A DNA stretch of 64,000 nucleotides from Jannaschia sp. S6380 (GCF_023015695.1 NZ_JALKAS010000001.1:1426001-1490000), one strand, 5' to 3'; positions 55,127-64,000 are shown, counted from the stretch's first letter. Notes: generated by a model from the letters alone, not told the origin. Numbers and translations are program-made.

Positions 55127-55907
55127 CACGGCCCGCCGACAAGGCGAACAGCGCGACCGCGGCGGCGTTCGACACGTTGAGCGACCCGAAGGTCCCGGCC
55201 GCGTCGATCCGCACCATTCGATCGCAAAGCTCGCGGGTTCGGGCGCGCAGTCCAGGCCCCTCGGCGCCAAGGACGATCGCCGTGGGTCGCCCTGCCAAGC
55301 CCGGCGCGGCCGTCTGCAACCCGTCCTCCGCCTCGCCATCCAACCCGATCAGCATATAATCGAGCGCCTTCAACCGCTGCATCGCATCCCCCAGGTTTCC
55401 CACGCGCAGATAGGGCTGCCGTTCCAGCGCGCCGGACGCCGTCTTGGCCAATGCGCCCGTCTCCGGCGCCGAATGCCGGCTCGGCGCGACGACCGCGCGG
55501 GCGCCGAAAACCTCGGCCGACCGCAGGATCGCACCCACGTTATGCGGGTCCGTCACCCGGTCGAGCAACACCAAGAGCGGGGCATTGCCACCCGGTCGGG
55601 CCAGATCGTCCAGCCGACCCCAGTCGAGGGGCCGAACCTCGAGCGCGGCGCCCTGATGCACCGACCCGGGATCGAGCGGGGCCGGAAACCGACGCGGATC
55701 GGCGATTTCGGGCGCCATCCCCGAGGCCGGCAAGACCTCGCCAAGCCGGTCGGCCGCGTTCTTCGTCAGCACCAGCCGCACGCGTTCCCGCATGGGGTTC
55801 GACAAGGCATCGCGAACCGCGTGCAGCCCGAACAGCCAGACGGTTTCCCGGGCAGCGGCGCGCCTGTCCTGCTCCTTCGCGACGACCCATTTCGGCTTCT
55901 GCGCCAT
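55119..55907 (-). CDS. rlmB: 23S rRNA (guanosine-2'-O)-methyltransferase RlmB (TrmH family)
   Basis: SPOUT methyltransferase, 262 residues. An N-terminal substrate-binding domain (WLFGLHAVRDALSNPMRERV) precedes the knotted catalytic domain: LDRVTDPHNVGAILRSAEVF (motif 1), IVLGAEGPGLRARTRELCD (motif 2) and GSLNVSNAAAVALFA (motif 3). The family makes 2'-O-methylguanosine; RlmB is the best fit, though other TrmH-group enzymes look alike. The ATG at 55907 is used; the frame upstream to 56525 crosses tRNA-Tyr and is not coding. Confidence 0.87.
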   Translation of the reverse strand: MAQKPKWVVAKEQDRRAAARETVWLFGLHAVRDALSNPMRERVRLVLTKNAADRLGEVLPASGMAPEIADPRRFPAPLDPGSVHQGAALEVRPLDWGRLDDLARPGGNAPLLVLLDRVTDPHNVGAILRSAEVFGARAVVAPSRHSAPETGALAKTASGALERQPYLRVGNLGDAMQRLKALDYMLIGLDGEAEDGLQTAAPGLAGRPTAIVLGAEGPGLRARTRELCDRMVRIDAAGTFGSLNVSNAAAVALFALSAGRDA

Positions 55908-56007
55908 GTGCTTCCCCTGATCTCCGGACCCGCTTATCGCGCGTAGGCGGAGATGGCCACAACACTGCTTGACCCCACCCTGCCCCGCCGCTATCCGGTC
56001 CACCGTT

Positions 56008-56091
56008 GGGCGACAGGCCGCAAGGTGTGGCAGGGGACTGTAACTCCCTCGCGGAGACGCACGCCTGGTTCGATTCCAGGGTCGCCCACCA
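56008..56091 (+). tRNA. tRNA-Tyr (GTA)
   Basis: Class II tRNA with a long variable arm and encoded CCA. Acceptor GGGCGAC/GTCGCCC, D-arm GCC/GGC, anticodon stem GGGGA/TCCCT with loop CTGTAAC (GTA), variable arm GCGGAGACGC, and T-arm CCTGG/CCAGG. Confidence 0.96.
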
Positions 56092-56180
56092 TCCTCCCCC
56101 AAATCCGTTCCCGACGCGCCGCTTGACACTTCGCCGCCGGCTGTCACCGTGACCTGCGACATCCGTAGGGAGAGAACGAG

Positions 56181-57101
56181 ATGCGATTGACCACGACATT
56201 CGCGGCACTGGCCTTGCTGGCCACGCCCGCCGGCGCGCAGGAGCGGATCACCTACAAATCCGCCAAGGCCGGCAGCAGCTACTACCAGATGGGCGTGGAA
56301 CTGGCCGAAGCGATGGGTGACGTGGCCAACGTCACGGTCGAGGAAAGCCAGGGCTCGGTCCAGAACGTGATGGAGGTCCGTGCACGGGGCGCCGACTATG
56401 TCTTCACGACGCCCCCTGCCCTCGTCTCCGCCGCCCAGAACGCGGCCGGCCCCTTCGAAGACAAGGGCGACCCGGCCTTCGCCGAAATTCGGGCGCTGTT
56501 CCCGATCCCTTCGCTGACGATGCATTTCGTCGCCTCCGAGGAGAGCGGGGTCGCCACGCTGTCCGACCTGTCGGGCAAGACCGTCCTGCTCGGCGCGGGC
56601 AGTTTCGGCGCCCGCGAAGGGGAGAAGTACCTAGGGATGTTCGAGATCGACGCGAACGTGGCCGATGCCGAACTGTCGAACGCCGTAGGCGCGCTGCAGA
56701 ACGGGCAGATCGATGCCTTCGTCACCGCCGGCAGCTATCCCGCCCCGAACGTGATCGAGGCGGCGGCGACCACCGGCGTTCGCCTGATCCCCCTGACGGA
56801 AGAACAGGTGGAGGCGACGGGCCGCACGCGGCTGGTCATCCCGGCAGGTACGTATTCCGGACAAGAGACCGATATCGTCACGACCTCGCTTCCGGTGCTG
56901 GCCTACGCGACTAGCGCGATGTCCGAAGACACGGCATACGCCCTGACGAGGGCCTATTGGGAGGGCAGGGAGGACCTGGCCGGCACGGCCGCGTGGTGGG
57001 CCGGTGTCAGCCCCGAGATGATCGCGAACGCCAGCACCGCGATCCATCCCGGTGCCGTGCGATACTATCAGGAAATCGGCGTCGAACTGCCCGCGCTTTA
57101 G
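56181..57101 (+). CDS. TAXI-family TRAP transporter solute-binding protein
   Basis: Periplasmic receptor, 306 residues. Signal peptide ending at PAGAQ; mature N-terminus ITYKSAKAGSSYYQMGVELA. TAXI proteins bind substrates and deliver them to a fused TRAP permease; glutamate and other carboxylates are known ligands in the family. The next gene is the permease. The usual third helix gene is absent because it is fused into the permease. Ligand unknown. Confidence 0.87.
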   Translation: MRLTTTFAALALLATPAGAQERITYKSAKAGSSYYQMGVELAEAMGDVANVTVEESQGSVQNVMEVRARGADYVFTTPPALVSAAQNAAGPFEDKGDPAFAEIRALFPIPSLTMHFVASEESGVATLSDLSGKTVLLGAGSFGAREGEKYLGMFEIDANVADAELSNAVGALQNGQIDAFVTAGSYPAPNVIEAAATTGVRLIPLTEEQVEATGRTRLVIPAGTYSGQETDIVTTSLPVLAYATSAMSEDTAYALTRAYWEGREDLAGTAAWWAGVSPEMIANASTAIHPGAVRYYQEIGVELPAL

Positions 57102-57164
57102 GGCAAGAACCGACCGCCTCGCGATGCCCGGTACGTCAGCCATGACTGACCGACAACGGTCCGT

Positions 57165-58952
57165 ATGACTGACGTGGCGCCGACGACATCCGACCGACGA
57201 CTCGGCGCCTGGGTCACGCTCGGCGCGCTGACGATCGTGGCGCATCTGACGCTCGTTCTGTCGGGGCTGGTGCCGAACCTCGTCGCCAGACCGCTCCACA
57301 TGGCTCTGTTGCTGCCATGGGTCTTCGCGGCGCCTGCGCGGACGGCGCCGGGCGCGATCACAGGCTGGCTGGCCGCCGGGGCCGGAATCGCGGCCTGCGG
57401 ATGGATCGCCTGGAATCACGCGGCCCTGCGCGACCAGTACGGCTTCCTGGAGGGGCGCGGCCAGTATTGGCTGGCGATCCTGCTGATCGTGCTCACCCTG
57501 GAAGGCGCGCGTCGCATGATCGGCTGGCCCCTGCCGGCCGTAGCGGCAGCGGCCCTGGCCTACGGGATGCTGGGACAGCATATCCCGGGCACGTTCGGAC
57601 ATGCGGGCCTGCCTGTGGAGAGTTTCCTCGGCACGCTGACCATCGCCGAGGGCGGCCTGTGGGGAAGCCTGACCGGCGTGTCCGCAGGCGTGGTCGCGAT
57701 CTTCGTGATCTTCGGCGCGGTGCTGAACGCGGGCGAGGCGGGCGCCGGGTTCATGAACCTGGCCGGGGCCGCCGCCGGCCGCCTGACCGGCGGGGCGGCC
57801 AAGGTTTCCGTGTTGTCATCGGCGCTGTTCGGTTCGATCTCCGGTTCGGCTTCGGCCAACGTGGCGTCGACGGGCGCGGTCACGCTGCCGACGATGGTGG
57901 GCCTCGGCTATCCCAAGCGGCTGGCCGCGGCGGTGGAGGCGGTCGCTTCCTCGGGCGGACAGATCATGCCGCCCCTGATGGGCGCGGGCGCCTTTGTCAT
58001 GGTCGAGCTGACGGGGGTTCCCTATACCGGGATCATGGCCGCCGCGATCCTGCCGGCGATCCTGTATTTCTGGGCTGTCTGGATCGGCATCGACGGCTAT
58101 GCCGCCCGCCACACACTTGCCGGCCTGCCCCCGGATGCCCGGCCCGCCCGGCGGGACGTCCTAATCACGAGCCTGTTCTTCCTGGTGCCGTTCACCCTTC
58201 TGCTGTGGTCGATGTTCGGTCGCGGCCTGACACCGCAATACGCGGCGATCTGGGCGATCGCGGCCGGCGTGGTCCTGCTGTTCTTCGACAGCGGCGGATT
58301 GGCCCTGGCGCGCGGTCCCGGACGGTTGGCCGGGGCATGCATCGCCGCCGGTCGCCAGGTTGCGATGATCGGGATCATCATCCTTTGCGCGTCGCTCGTG
58401 ATCGGGGTCCTGGGGATCACCGGTTTGGGCGTCAAACTCACGTCCTTCATCCTGTCGGCGGGGGGTGGCGGCCTCTGGACGGCGCTGTTGCTGACCGCCC
58501 TGGCATGCCTTCTGCTTGGGATGGAGGTGCCGACCACCGCGGCCTATGTCATCTGCGTGTCGGTCGCGGGGCCGGCCCTGATCAAGCTGGGACTGGCCCC
58601 GCTGCAGGCACATCTGTTCGTCTTCTGGTTCGCGCTGCTGTCGACGATCACGCCGCCGGTCTGCGGGGCCGTCTTCATCGCGGCCGGCATGATCGGGGAA
58701 AGTTGGCTGCGCGTCGCCGTCACCGCGATGACGCTGGGCCTCGGCCTCTACTTGATCCCGCTTGCCATGATCGTGCACCCCGAGCTTCTGGCGCCGGGCG
58801 ACCGGCCGATGGCTGCCCTGGCCGCTTTCGCCGCCATCGCGCTGGGACTCGGCCTCATCTCGCGCGGGGTGATCATGCGCGGACGCGCGGGCCGACGCGG
58901 CGGTCTGTTACTGCTGGGTCTGACCTTGCTCTTCGGACGGGCTTTCATCTGA
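57165..58952 (+). CDS. fused TRAP transporter permease (DctQM type)
   Basis: A 595-residue membrane protein that uses an ion gradient to import the ligand bound by the TAXI receptor. The N-terminal four helices correspond to the small DctQ subunit and the rest to DctM. Diagnostic DctM segments are FGSISGSASANVASTGAVTL, GQIMPPLMGAGAFVMVELTG and LLGMEVPTTAAYVICVSVAG. Starts 63 bp after the receptor gene. Convergent with PerM, 4 bp apart. Confidence 0.9.
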   Translation: MTDVAPTTSDRRLGAWVTLGALTIVAHLTLVLSGLVPNLVARPLHMALLLPWVFAAPARTAPGAITGWLAAGAGIAACGWIAWNHAALRDQYGFLEGRGQYWLAILLIVLTLEGARRMIGWPLPAVAAAALAYGMLGQHIPGTFGHAGLPVESFLGTLTIAEGGLWGSLTGVSAGVVAIFVIFGAVLNAGEAGAGFMNLAGAAAGRLTGGAAKVSVLSSALFGSISGSASANVASTGAVTLPTMVGLGYPKRLAAAVEAVASSGGQIMPPLMGAGAFVMVELTGVPYTGIMAAAILPAILYFWAVWIGIDGYAARHTLAGLPPDARPARRDVLITSLFFLVPFTLLLWSMFGRGLTPQYAAIWAIAAGVVLLFFDSGGLALARGPGRLAGACIAAGRQVAMIGIIILCASLVIGVLGITGLGVKLTSFILSAGGGGLWTALLLTALACLLLGMEVPTTAAYVICVSVAGPALIKLGLAPLQAHLFVFWFALLSTITPPVCGAVFIAAGMIGESWLRVAVTAMTLGLGLYLIPLAMIVHPELLAPGDRPMAALAAFAAIALGLGLISRGVIMRGRAGRRGGLLLLGLTLLFGRAFI

Positions 58953-58956
58953 TCCG

Positions 58957-60114
58957 TCAGGCCGGGCGTTCCTTTTCGGGCAGGAACCCTTCGGCATCGC
59001 CGAGGAACAGGCCAACCTTGCGAAGGCGGGGAATGCTGTCGCAGACGACCTTCACCACGATCAGCATGGGAACGGCGACGACCATGCCCATGATCGACCA
59101 GATCCACGCGAAGAACGCGACGGAGAGGAACACCATCGTCACGTTCAGCCGCAGCCGCTGCCCGACCAGCGAAGGGGTGACGAACTGCCCCTCGAATGCC
59201 GTCAGCGCATAATAGGTCGCGAACACGCCGAGCGCGGCCCAAAGGTCGAGAAAGGACACGAAGGCGATGACCGCCGCGATCGAGGCGCCGGCAACGGCAC
59301 CGACGAAGGGCACGAAGTTGAACACCGTCGCCATCAGACCGATCAGCCAGGGCGACGGCATGTTCCACCACCACATGCCCAGCCCGATCGCGGCCCCCAG
59401 GCCGATATTGATCAGCGTGATCGCGCCTAGGTAGTTGCCCAGGCGGGTCTCGATCATTCGGATCATGCGCACGGTCTGCTTCTTGTTCTCGAACCGGTCC
59501 GCGACCTGCACCGCTTTCTGTATGAACAGGTCCCCCGACGCGACAAGAAAGAAGAGCAGGCACATGGCGAAGACGATCTGTCCCAGCAGTGCGGGCGCGA
59601 TGGCGGCGACGGATGCGGCCAGCCCGGCATTGTCGACCACCTGGACCTGCATCGGCTCGACGGCGCCCGCCTGCTCCAGCGCCTCGTCCGTTGCATCGGC
59701 GGCAACCGCGAAGGCTTCGAACGGGCCGCCGGGACCGGTCAGGGCCGCGACGACCTGTTCCAGCAATGTCGGGATGTCGGTCACGAACTCGTAGATCGGG
59801 TCGCTGAGAAGCATGCCGCCGACGAACAGGACGGCCGCGATCGACAAGGTGAAGATTGCCGCCGCGACAGGCGCGGGGATTCCGATCCTCTCCAACCCGC
59901 GACGCGGCGCGTTCAGGATGAAGTACCCCAGGATCGCGGTCGTGACCGGGATCAGGAACACCGAAGCGAAGACGAGTGCCTGGATCGTCAGCAGGATGAA
60001 GATACCGGTGACCGGCACCAGCAGGGGATGACGTGGCGGCCGCTGCGGGGGCAGCTGCGGAAGCGCCGCGATGTCGTGCGGCGCGTCGGGCGCCGGATCA
60101 CCCAGCGGTGCCAA
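58957..60114 (-). CDS. AI-2E/PerM family membrane transporter
   Basis: A 385-residue protein with about seven to eight helices. Family blocks are PVTTAILGYFILNAPRRGLE, LITLINIGLGAAIGLGMWWW-like sequence (GAITLINIGLGAAIGLGMWW), FNFVPFVGAVAGASIAAVIA and EGQFVTPSLVGQRLRLNV. Members transport diverse ions or signalling molecules; substrate unknown. Overlaps yihY by 17 bp, so the DUF4112-yihY-perM genes form an operon. Confidence 0.88.
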   Translation of the reverse strand: MAPLGDPAPDAPHDIAALPQLPPQRPPRHPLLVPVTGIFILLTIQALVFASVFLIPVTTAILGYFILNAPRRGLERIGIPAPVAAAIFTLSIAAVLFVGGMLLSDPIYEFVTDIPTLLEQVVAALTGPGGPFEAFAVAADATDEALEQAGAVEPMQVQVVDNAGLAASVAAIAPALLGQIVFAMCLLFFLVASGDLFIQKAVQVADRFENKKQTVRMIRMIETRLGNYLGAITLINIGLGAAIGLGMWWWNMPSPWLIGLMATVFNFVPFVGAVAGASIAAVIAFVSFLDLWAALGVFATYYALTAFEGQFVTPSLVGQRLRLNVTMVFLSVAFFAWIWSIMGMVVAVPMLIVVKVVCDSIPRLRKVGLFLGDAEGFLPEKERPA

Positions 60115-61090
60115 GCTCGTCAGCCTTCACGGCCCCCCGATGGCCCATGGGTTCGCGAACGCCCGTGGTGGTGTCGCGCGCCGTCTGGGCCTCGATCTCG
60201 GAATTGATCTCGGCACCGAACAGGATGACGTAGGCCGACAGCCACATCCACATGAGGAGCACGATCACCCCCGCGATGGAGCCGAACGTCTCGTTGTAGC
60301 TGCCGAAGTTCTGCACGTAGAGAGAGAAACCGATCGACACGACCAGCCAGAGCACGCTTGCCAGGATGGCTCCGGGCGTCAGCCATCTCAGCTTGGCCCG
60401 CGAGCGGTCGGGACCCCATCGATAGAAGGCGACCACGCCCCCCACGAACAAGAGCGCCAACGGAACGTAGGACAGGATCTGGATCAGGCGTTCCATCCAG
60501 GGGGAGAATGCCAGGAAGGCCAGTGCGACAGGGACGGCGATGATCAGAAGGGCCGCCAGGATCACGCCCAGCACCATCAGGATCGTCATGAAAATCGTCA
60601 TCAGCTTCAGCTTGACGAAGCCCCGTGTCTCCGTTTCGTCGTAGGCGAGGTTGAGCCCCTCGATCAGGCTGCCGACACCCGCCGAGGCGGACCAGAGAGC
60701 CAGAAGCAGGCCGAGGATGAGGCCGAGGGTCAGGCCACCCTGCTGCGATCCGGCGACCTCCTTGGCCTGGTCCAGCAGGATCTGGCTCACATCGGGCGGC
60801 ACCACTTTGGAGACGCCCTCCAGCGCCGCGACGAGTTCCTGTGGTTCGTACAGAAGGCCAGCGATCGCCATAAGCGCGGTGATCGCCGGAAAGATCGCCA
60901 GCAGGCCGTAGAACGCGATGCCAGCGGCGACGAGACCCACGTGATCCTTTGAGATCTCACCGATCACCCGTTTCAGGATGTCCTTCCAGCCGGCTATCGG
61001 AATCGCGCCTGGCTTGTCGGCGGCGCGTCCCCGTCCCGGCTCGATGCGTTGCGCCTGGGCCGCGGATACGGGGTCGTTCAAGTCGCTCAT
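60098..61090 (-). CDS. YihY/BrkB family membrane protein
   Basis: A 330-residue membrane protein, six or seven helices. Family signatures: DHVGLVAAGIAFYGLLAIFP, LWSASAGVGSLIEGLNLAYD, LLFVGGVVAFYRWGPDRSRA and GSIAGVIVLLMWMWLSAYVI, FGAEINSEIEAQ. Function poorly known (once annotated ribonuclease BN in error). The ATG at 61090 overlaps the DUF4112 stop (ATGA). Confidence 0.9.
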   Translation of the reverse strand: MSDLNDPVSAAQAQRIEPGRGRAADKPGAIPIAGWKDILKRVIGEISKDHVGLVAAGIAFYGLLAIFPAITALMAIAGLLYEPQELVAALEGVSKVVPPDVSQILLDQAKEVAGSQQGGLTLGLILGLLLALWSASAGVGSLIEGLNLAYDETETRGFVKLKLMTIFMTILMVLGVILAALLIIAVPVALAFLAFSPWMERLIQILSYVPLALLFVGGVVAFYRWGPDRSRAKLRWLTPGAILASVLWLVVSIGFSLYVQNFGSYNETFGSIAGVIVLLMWMWLSAYVILFGAEINSEIEAQTARDTTTGVREPMGHRGAVKADELGTAG

Positions 61091-61479
61091 GTGGTTCTCA
61101 TCCGATTGTCTGGTCGGGTTGCCGGTTGTCCCGGTTTTTCCTTCGCGAAGTGACGGCGCAACAGTGCCACGTTCCGGCGGTTCGCCTTCCATCCGACGTC
61201 GAAGATATCGCCGATCACCGGGATGGAGCCGACCACCCAGTCAACGCCCGAATTGAAGACCATCCGGCCCTTGACGTGGCTGGGCGCGCCCAGCCGGTGC
61301 GCTTCCAGGAGGATGTATCCCGCGGGTCCCAGCGTGGCGATGTCGCCCAGCCCGGGGATCAGCCCGAGGATGCCGTCCCAGCCGAACCGGATGCTGGTGC
61401 CTGGAATGCGATAGCGGCTATCAAGATTGTCGGCCAGCCGGTCCAGGCGGTCGAGACGATCGGTCAGGTCGGGTTTCAC
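61087..61479 (-). CDS. DUF4112 family protein
   Basis: A 130-residue protein with two hydrophobic segments and the DUF4112 pattern: LADNLDSRYRIPGTSIRFGW, DGILGLIPGLGDIATLGPAG and IPVIGDIFDVGWKANRRNVA. Unknown function, probably membrane-associated. The start is a GTG at 61479 with AGGAGG seven bases upstream. First gene of the DUF4112-yihY-perM operon; divergent from the SDR gene. Confidence 0.87.
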   Translation of the reverse strand: MKPDLTDRLDRLDRLADNLDSRYRIPGTSIRFGWDGILGLIPGLGDIATLGPAGYILLEAHRLGAPSHVKGRMVFNSGVDWVVGSIPVIGDIFDVGWKANRRNVALLRRHFAKEKPGQPATRPDNRMRTT

Positions 61480-61579
61480 GCGGTATCCTCCTGAATCCGA
61501 AACGCGGCAGGACACGAGCGGGTTCCCCGCTGCGTCCCTCGCGGCTAGGCTTGCGGCGAGGTCTTTGGGGGAGCGGAAC

Positions 61580-62317
61580 ATGACACGGGACATCTCGGGA
61601 CAGATCGCGGTCGTGACCGGAGGCGCGCAGGGGATCGGCCTTGCGGTGCTGCGCAAGCTGGTGGCCGCCGGCGCGCGGGTGGCCAGTTGGGACGCCAACG
61701 CCGCGCTGAACGAGACGGTCATGGCCGGGGAAGACGCGCTGGCCCTGCCCTGCGACGTATCCGATTTCGCCTCCGTCCAAGCGGCGCTGGATGCGACGGT
61801 CGATCGGCTCGGTCCGCCCGCGATCCTCGTGAACTCGGCCGGGATCGCGGGGCCAAACATGCCGGTGGCCGACTATCCACCGGAGTATTGGGCGCGCATC
61901 GTCGCCGTGAACCTGACGGGCACGTTTCACGTCAACCGCGCCGTCGTCCCCGGCATGCATGAAGCGGGCTATGGCCGCATCCTCAACATCGCCTCCATCG
62001 CGGGGAAGGAGGGCAACCCGAATGCTTGCGCCTACTCCGCCTCCAAGGCGGGGGTGATCGGGTTCACCAAATCGCTGGGCAAGGAACTGGCCGACATGGA
62101 TATCGCCGTCAACTGCGTGACGCCGGCGGCCGCCCGGACCCCGATCTTCGACCAGATGAGCAAGGCGCATATCGAATACATGCTCTCCAAGATCCCGCGC
62201 CAGCGGTTCCTGGAGGTCGAGGAAGCAGCCGAGATGATCCTCTGGACCGTCTCGCCCGCGAACAGTTTCACAACCGGCGCCGTCTTCGACCTCTCGGGCG
62301 GTCGCGCCACATACTAA
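61580..62317 (+). CDS. short-chain dehydrogenase/reductase
   Basis: NAD(P)-dependent oxidoreductase, 245 residues. Cofactor motif AVVTGGAQGIGLAVLRKLV (TGxxxGIG), NSAGIAGPN (NAG), catalytic Ser in NIASIAGKEG and the YxxxK in AYSASKAGVIG. Resembles FabG and sugar-alcohol dehydrogenases. The aspartate in VASWDANAALNE suggests NAD rather than NADP. Substrate unknown. The ATG at 61580 follows GGAGCGGAAC. Confidence 0.9.
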   Translation: MTRDISGQIAVVTGGAQGIGLAVLRKLVAAGARVASWDANAALNETVMAGEDALALPCDVSDFASVQAALDATVDRLGPPAILVNSAGIAGPNMPVADYPPEYWARIVAVNLTGTFHVNRAVVPGMHEAGYGRILNIASIAGKEGNPNACAYSASKAGVIGFTKSLGKELADMDIAVNCVTPAAARTPIFDQMSKAHIEYMLSKIPRQRFLEVEEAAEMILWTVSPANSFTTGAVFDLSGGRATY

Positions 62318-62425
62318 CCCCTAAACCTCTGATACCGCTACGTCATAAGTGCGATACAGCAGCGCCATGATAGTGCTACCGTTGACGGAGCGCGGAACAT
62401 CCGCAGGGCGAGGGAAGGAATGGAC

Positions 62426-62866
62426 ATGGCAGACATCACCTTGGTCGTCGGACTCGACGGCAGCCCGGCGGGGGAACGGGTCCTGACCTTCGCGCGCGAA
62501 CGCGCCAGCGCGCTGGAGGCCTGTCGCATCATCATCTGCTACGTCGTCGAATGGTCGCCGTGGACGTTCCAGACCGCCGAGGAGAACGAGTCCCGCCACG
62601 CCCGCCGCAAGGAGGAGGTGAAGACCGCCCACGAGCGTATCGTCGATCCGGCCGTCACGTCGATGCAGGCCGAGGGTCTGACGGTGACGGGCCACGTGGC
62701 CCATGGCGATGCCGCCGAGATCCTGAACCGTCTCGCCCATGACAAGGGGGCCACACAGATCATCATCGGGCGCGTCGGTGTCCAGGGCATGGTCGAGCGT
62801 GTCTTCGGTGGCGTCAGCGGCAGGCTGATCGCGTCCGCGGCCGTTCCGGTCACCATCGTTCCGTGA
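62426..62866 (+). CDS. universal stress protein (UspA family)
   Basis: A 146-residue Usp domain: ADITLVVGLDGSPAGERVL at the N-terminus, GHVAHGDAAEILNRLAHDKG in the middle, and the ATP-binding motif in IIIGRVGVQGMVERVFGGVS, GRLIASAAVPVTIVP (G-2x-G-9x-G-S/T-like). Probably ATP-binding. I prefer the ATG at 62426, which has AAGGA six bases upstream, to the ATG at 62420. Only 16 bp from the following transporter gene, so possibly co-expressed. Confidence 0.88.
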   Translation: MADITLVVGLDGSPAGERVLTFARERASALEACRIIICYVVEWSPWTFQTAEENESRHARRKEEVKTAHERIVDPAVTSMQAEGLTVTGHVAHGDAAEILNRLAHDKGATQIIIGRVGVQGMVERVFGGVSGRLIASAAVPVTIVP

Positions 62867-62882
62867 AGAAAGGTCCGTCGAC

Positions 62883-64000
62883 ATGAAACATCTTGCATCG
62901 GCCGCGCTCGCCGCAGGCCTGATCTCCGCACCGCTCCAGGTGGCCGCGCAGGAGGTCGTGACGCTGGACCAGCGCGTCAACGACATCTTCGCCAATTCCA
63001 CCGGATGGTTCGTTAACCTCATCTTCGCGCCCCTGCCGTTCAGCGTCTACGGCGTATCATTCCCATGGATCGTGCTGTGGCTGGTCGTGGGCGCGACGGT
63101 CTTCACGCTCTATTTCGGCTTCATCCAGTTCCGGGCATTCGGCCACGCGGTGGCACTGGTCAAAGGCGACTATTCGGACCCGAACGATGCCGGCGAGGTC
63201 AGCCACTTCCAGGCGCTCGCGACCGCATTGTCCGGCACCGTGGGCCTGGGCAACATTGCGGGCGTCGCGGTTGCCGTCGGCATCGGCGGGCCCGGGGCGA
63301 CGTTCTGGATGATCGTCGCGGGCCTTCTGGGCATGGCGTCGAAGTTCACCGAATGCACGCTCGGCGTGAAGTACCGTAACGAGTATCCCGATGGGCACGT
63401 CTCGGGCGGGCCGATGTACTACATGACCAAGGGCTTCACCGAGCGCGGCGCGCCTGGCGGTTCGATCCTGGCAATCCTGTTCTCGATCTTCTGCATCGGC
63501 GGCGCGCTCGGCGGTGGTAATATGTTTCAGGCCAACCAGGCGCATGCCCAGATTTCGGGCATCGTCGGCGACTATCCGGGCTGGATCACCGGCGTGATTT
63601 TCGCGGCGGTGGTATTCGCCGTCATCATTGGCGGCATCAAGTCGATCGCCAAGGTAACCGAAAAGGTCGTGCCGTTCATGGGCATCCTCTATGTCGGCGC
63701 CGCCCTGGTCGTGCTGATCGTGAACTACGACCTGATCGGCTGGGCGTTCGGCCAGATTTTCGCCGGCGCCTTCACCGGGCTGGGCGTGGCGGGCGGCCTC
63801 GTCGGGGCGCTGATCCAGGGTTTCCGCCGCGCCGCCTTCTCGAACGAGGCGGGCGTCGGCTCCGCGGCCATCGCCCACTCGGCGGTGCGCACGAAGGAGC
63901 CGATCACCGAAGGCGTCGTCTCCCTGCTGGAGCCGTTCATCGACACGGTGGTCATCTGCACGATGACAGCGCTCGTCATCACCATCTCCGGCGTGCTGAT
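62883..64000 (+). CDS. AGCS family sodium/alanine (glycine) symporter (partial, 3' end cut)
   Basis: At least 372 residues run off the right edge with no stop. An N-terminal signal-like helix precedes the AGCS core. Signatures: LATALSGTVGLGNIAGVAVA, IGGPGATFWMIVAGLLGMAS, KFTECTLGVKYRN, GGPMYYM, and the conserved FRRAAFSNEAGVGSAAIAHS. Imports alanine or glycine with sodium. The ATG at 62883 follows a GAAAGG. Confidence 0.93.
   Translation, partial: MKHLASAALAAGLISAPLQVAAQEVVTLDQRVNDIFANSTGWFVNLIFAPLPFSVYGVSFPWIVLWLVVGATVFTLYFGFIQFRAFGHAVALVKGDYSDPNDAGEVSHFQALATALSGTVGLGNIAGVAVAVGIGGPGATFWMIVAGLLGMASKFTECTLGVKYRNEYPDGHVSGGPMYYMTKGFTERGAPGGSILAILFSIFCIGGALGGGNMFQANQAHAQISGIVGDYPGWITGVIFAAVVFAVIIGGIKSIAKVTEKVVPFMGILYVGAALVVLIVNYDLIGWAFGQIFAGAFTGLGVAGGLVGALIQGFRRAAFSNEAGVGSAAIAHSAVRTKEPITEGVVSLLEPFIDTVVICTMTALVITISGVL

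Overview
The window is about 64 kb of GC-rich bacterial chromosome. It fits an alphaproteobacterium of the order Rhodobacterales (Roseobacter/Rhodobacter group). Supporting signs are a one-cysteine DksA, the gene order murA-DUF2948-hisD-UPF0262-phosphatase-infA-maf-RNase E/G-yacG, a DUF1127 gene followed by an array of CUCCUCCC-loop hairpins (the CcaF1/CcsR arrangement of Rhodobacter), and a terminator-bearing leader upstream of mraZ (the UpsM arrangement). Most of the sequence is dense core genome. Genes often overlap by 4 to 17 bp and starts are mostly ATG or GTG.

Layout. 1-1.2 kb (minus): end of a succinate dehydrogenase/fumarate reductase operon (iron-sulfur subunit and two membrane anchors). 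1.2-2.1 kb: decayed DNA with an ABC-transporter ATPase remnant. 2.1-7.0 kb (minus): urease operon ureD-ureAB(fused)-ureC-ureE-ureF-ureG. 7.0-7.65 kb: decayed DNA with a phage-type integrase fragment next to tRNA-Phe. 7.9-15.1 kb (minus): two housekeeping blocks, infA-maf-RNase E/G-yacG behind a heat-shock-type promoter, and a small gene-murA-DUF2948-GNAT-hisD-UPF0262-phosphatase. 15.2-17 kb: tRNA-Thr, an FAD monooxygenase with no ordinary start codon, and dksA. 17-24.5 kb: MoxR ATPase and its VWA partner split by three genes, then DUF421, M48 peptidase, PfkB kinase and DUF502. 24.5-33.9 kb (minus): the division and cell-wall (dcw) cluster mraZ-rsmH-ftsL-ftsI-murE-murF-mraY-(small membrane protein)-murD. 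33.9-36.9 kb: long mraZ leader with an UpsM-like sRNA and three DnaA boxes, then apbC/mrp and an MFS transporter. 37-37.7 kb: DUF1127 protein plus a nine-hairpin sRNA array. 38.1-44.1 kb: uvrD and, divergently, pyruvate carboxylase. 44.3-45.9 kb: two tandem secreted proteins with a Flp-prepilin-like N-terminus joined to a beta-rich domain. 46-48.9 kb: tRNA-Gly and an RTX-Hint protein. 49.1-53.3 kb: hisB-hisH-hisA-hisF-hisE interleaved with two opposite-strand periplasmic protein genes. 53.5-64 kb: PRC-barrel protein, CoA-binding protein, zinc-ribbon protein, rRNA methyltransferase, tRNA-Tyr, TAXI-type TRAP transporter, PerM, YihY and DUF4112 membrane proteins, an SDR, a universal stress protein and the start of an AGCS symporter.

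The most interesting parts are regulatory or surface-related: the CcaF1-CcsR-type array (eight anti-Shine-Dalgarno-like loops, one of them in the terminator), the mraZ leader with three DnaA boxes at an exact 12-bp pitch, the heat-shock-type promoter of infA, and the duplicated Flp-prepilin/beta-domain fusions. No restriction, CRISPR or toxin-antitoxin system was seen. All assignments come from reading the sequence; no database search was run.
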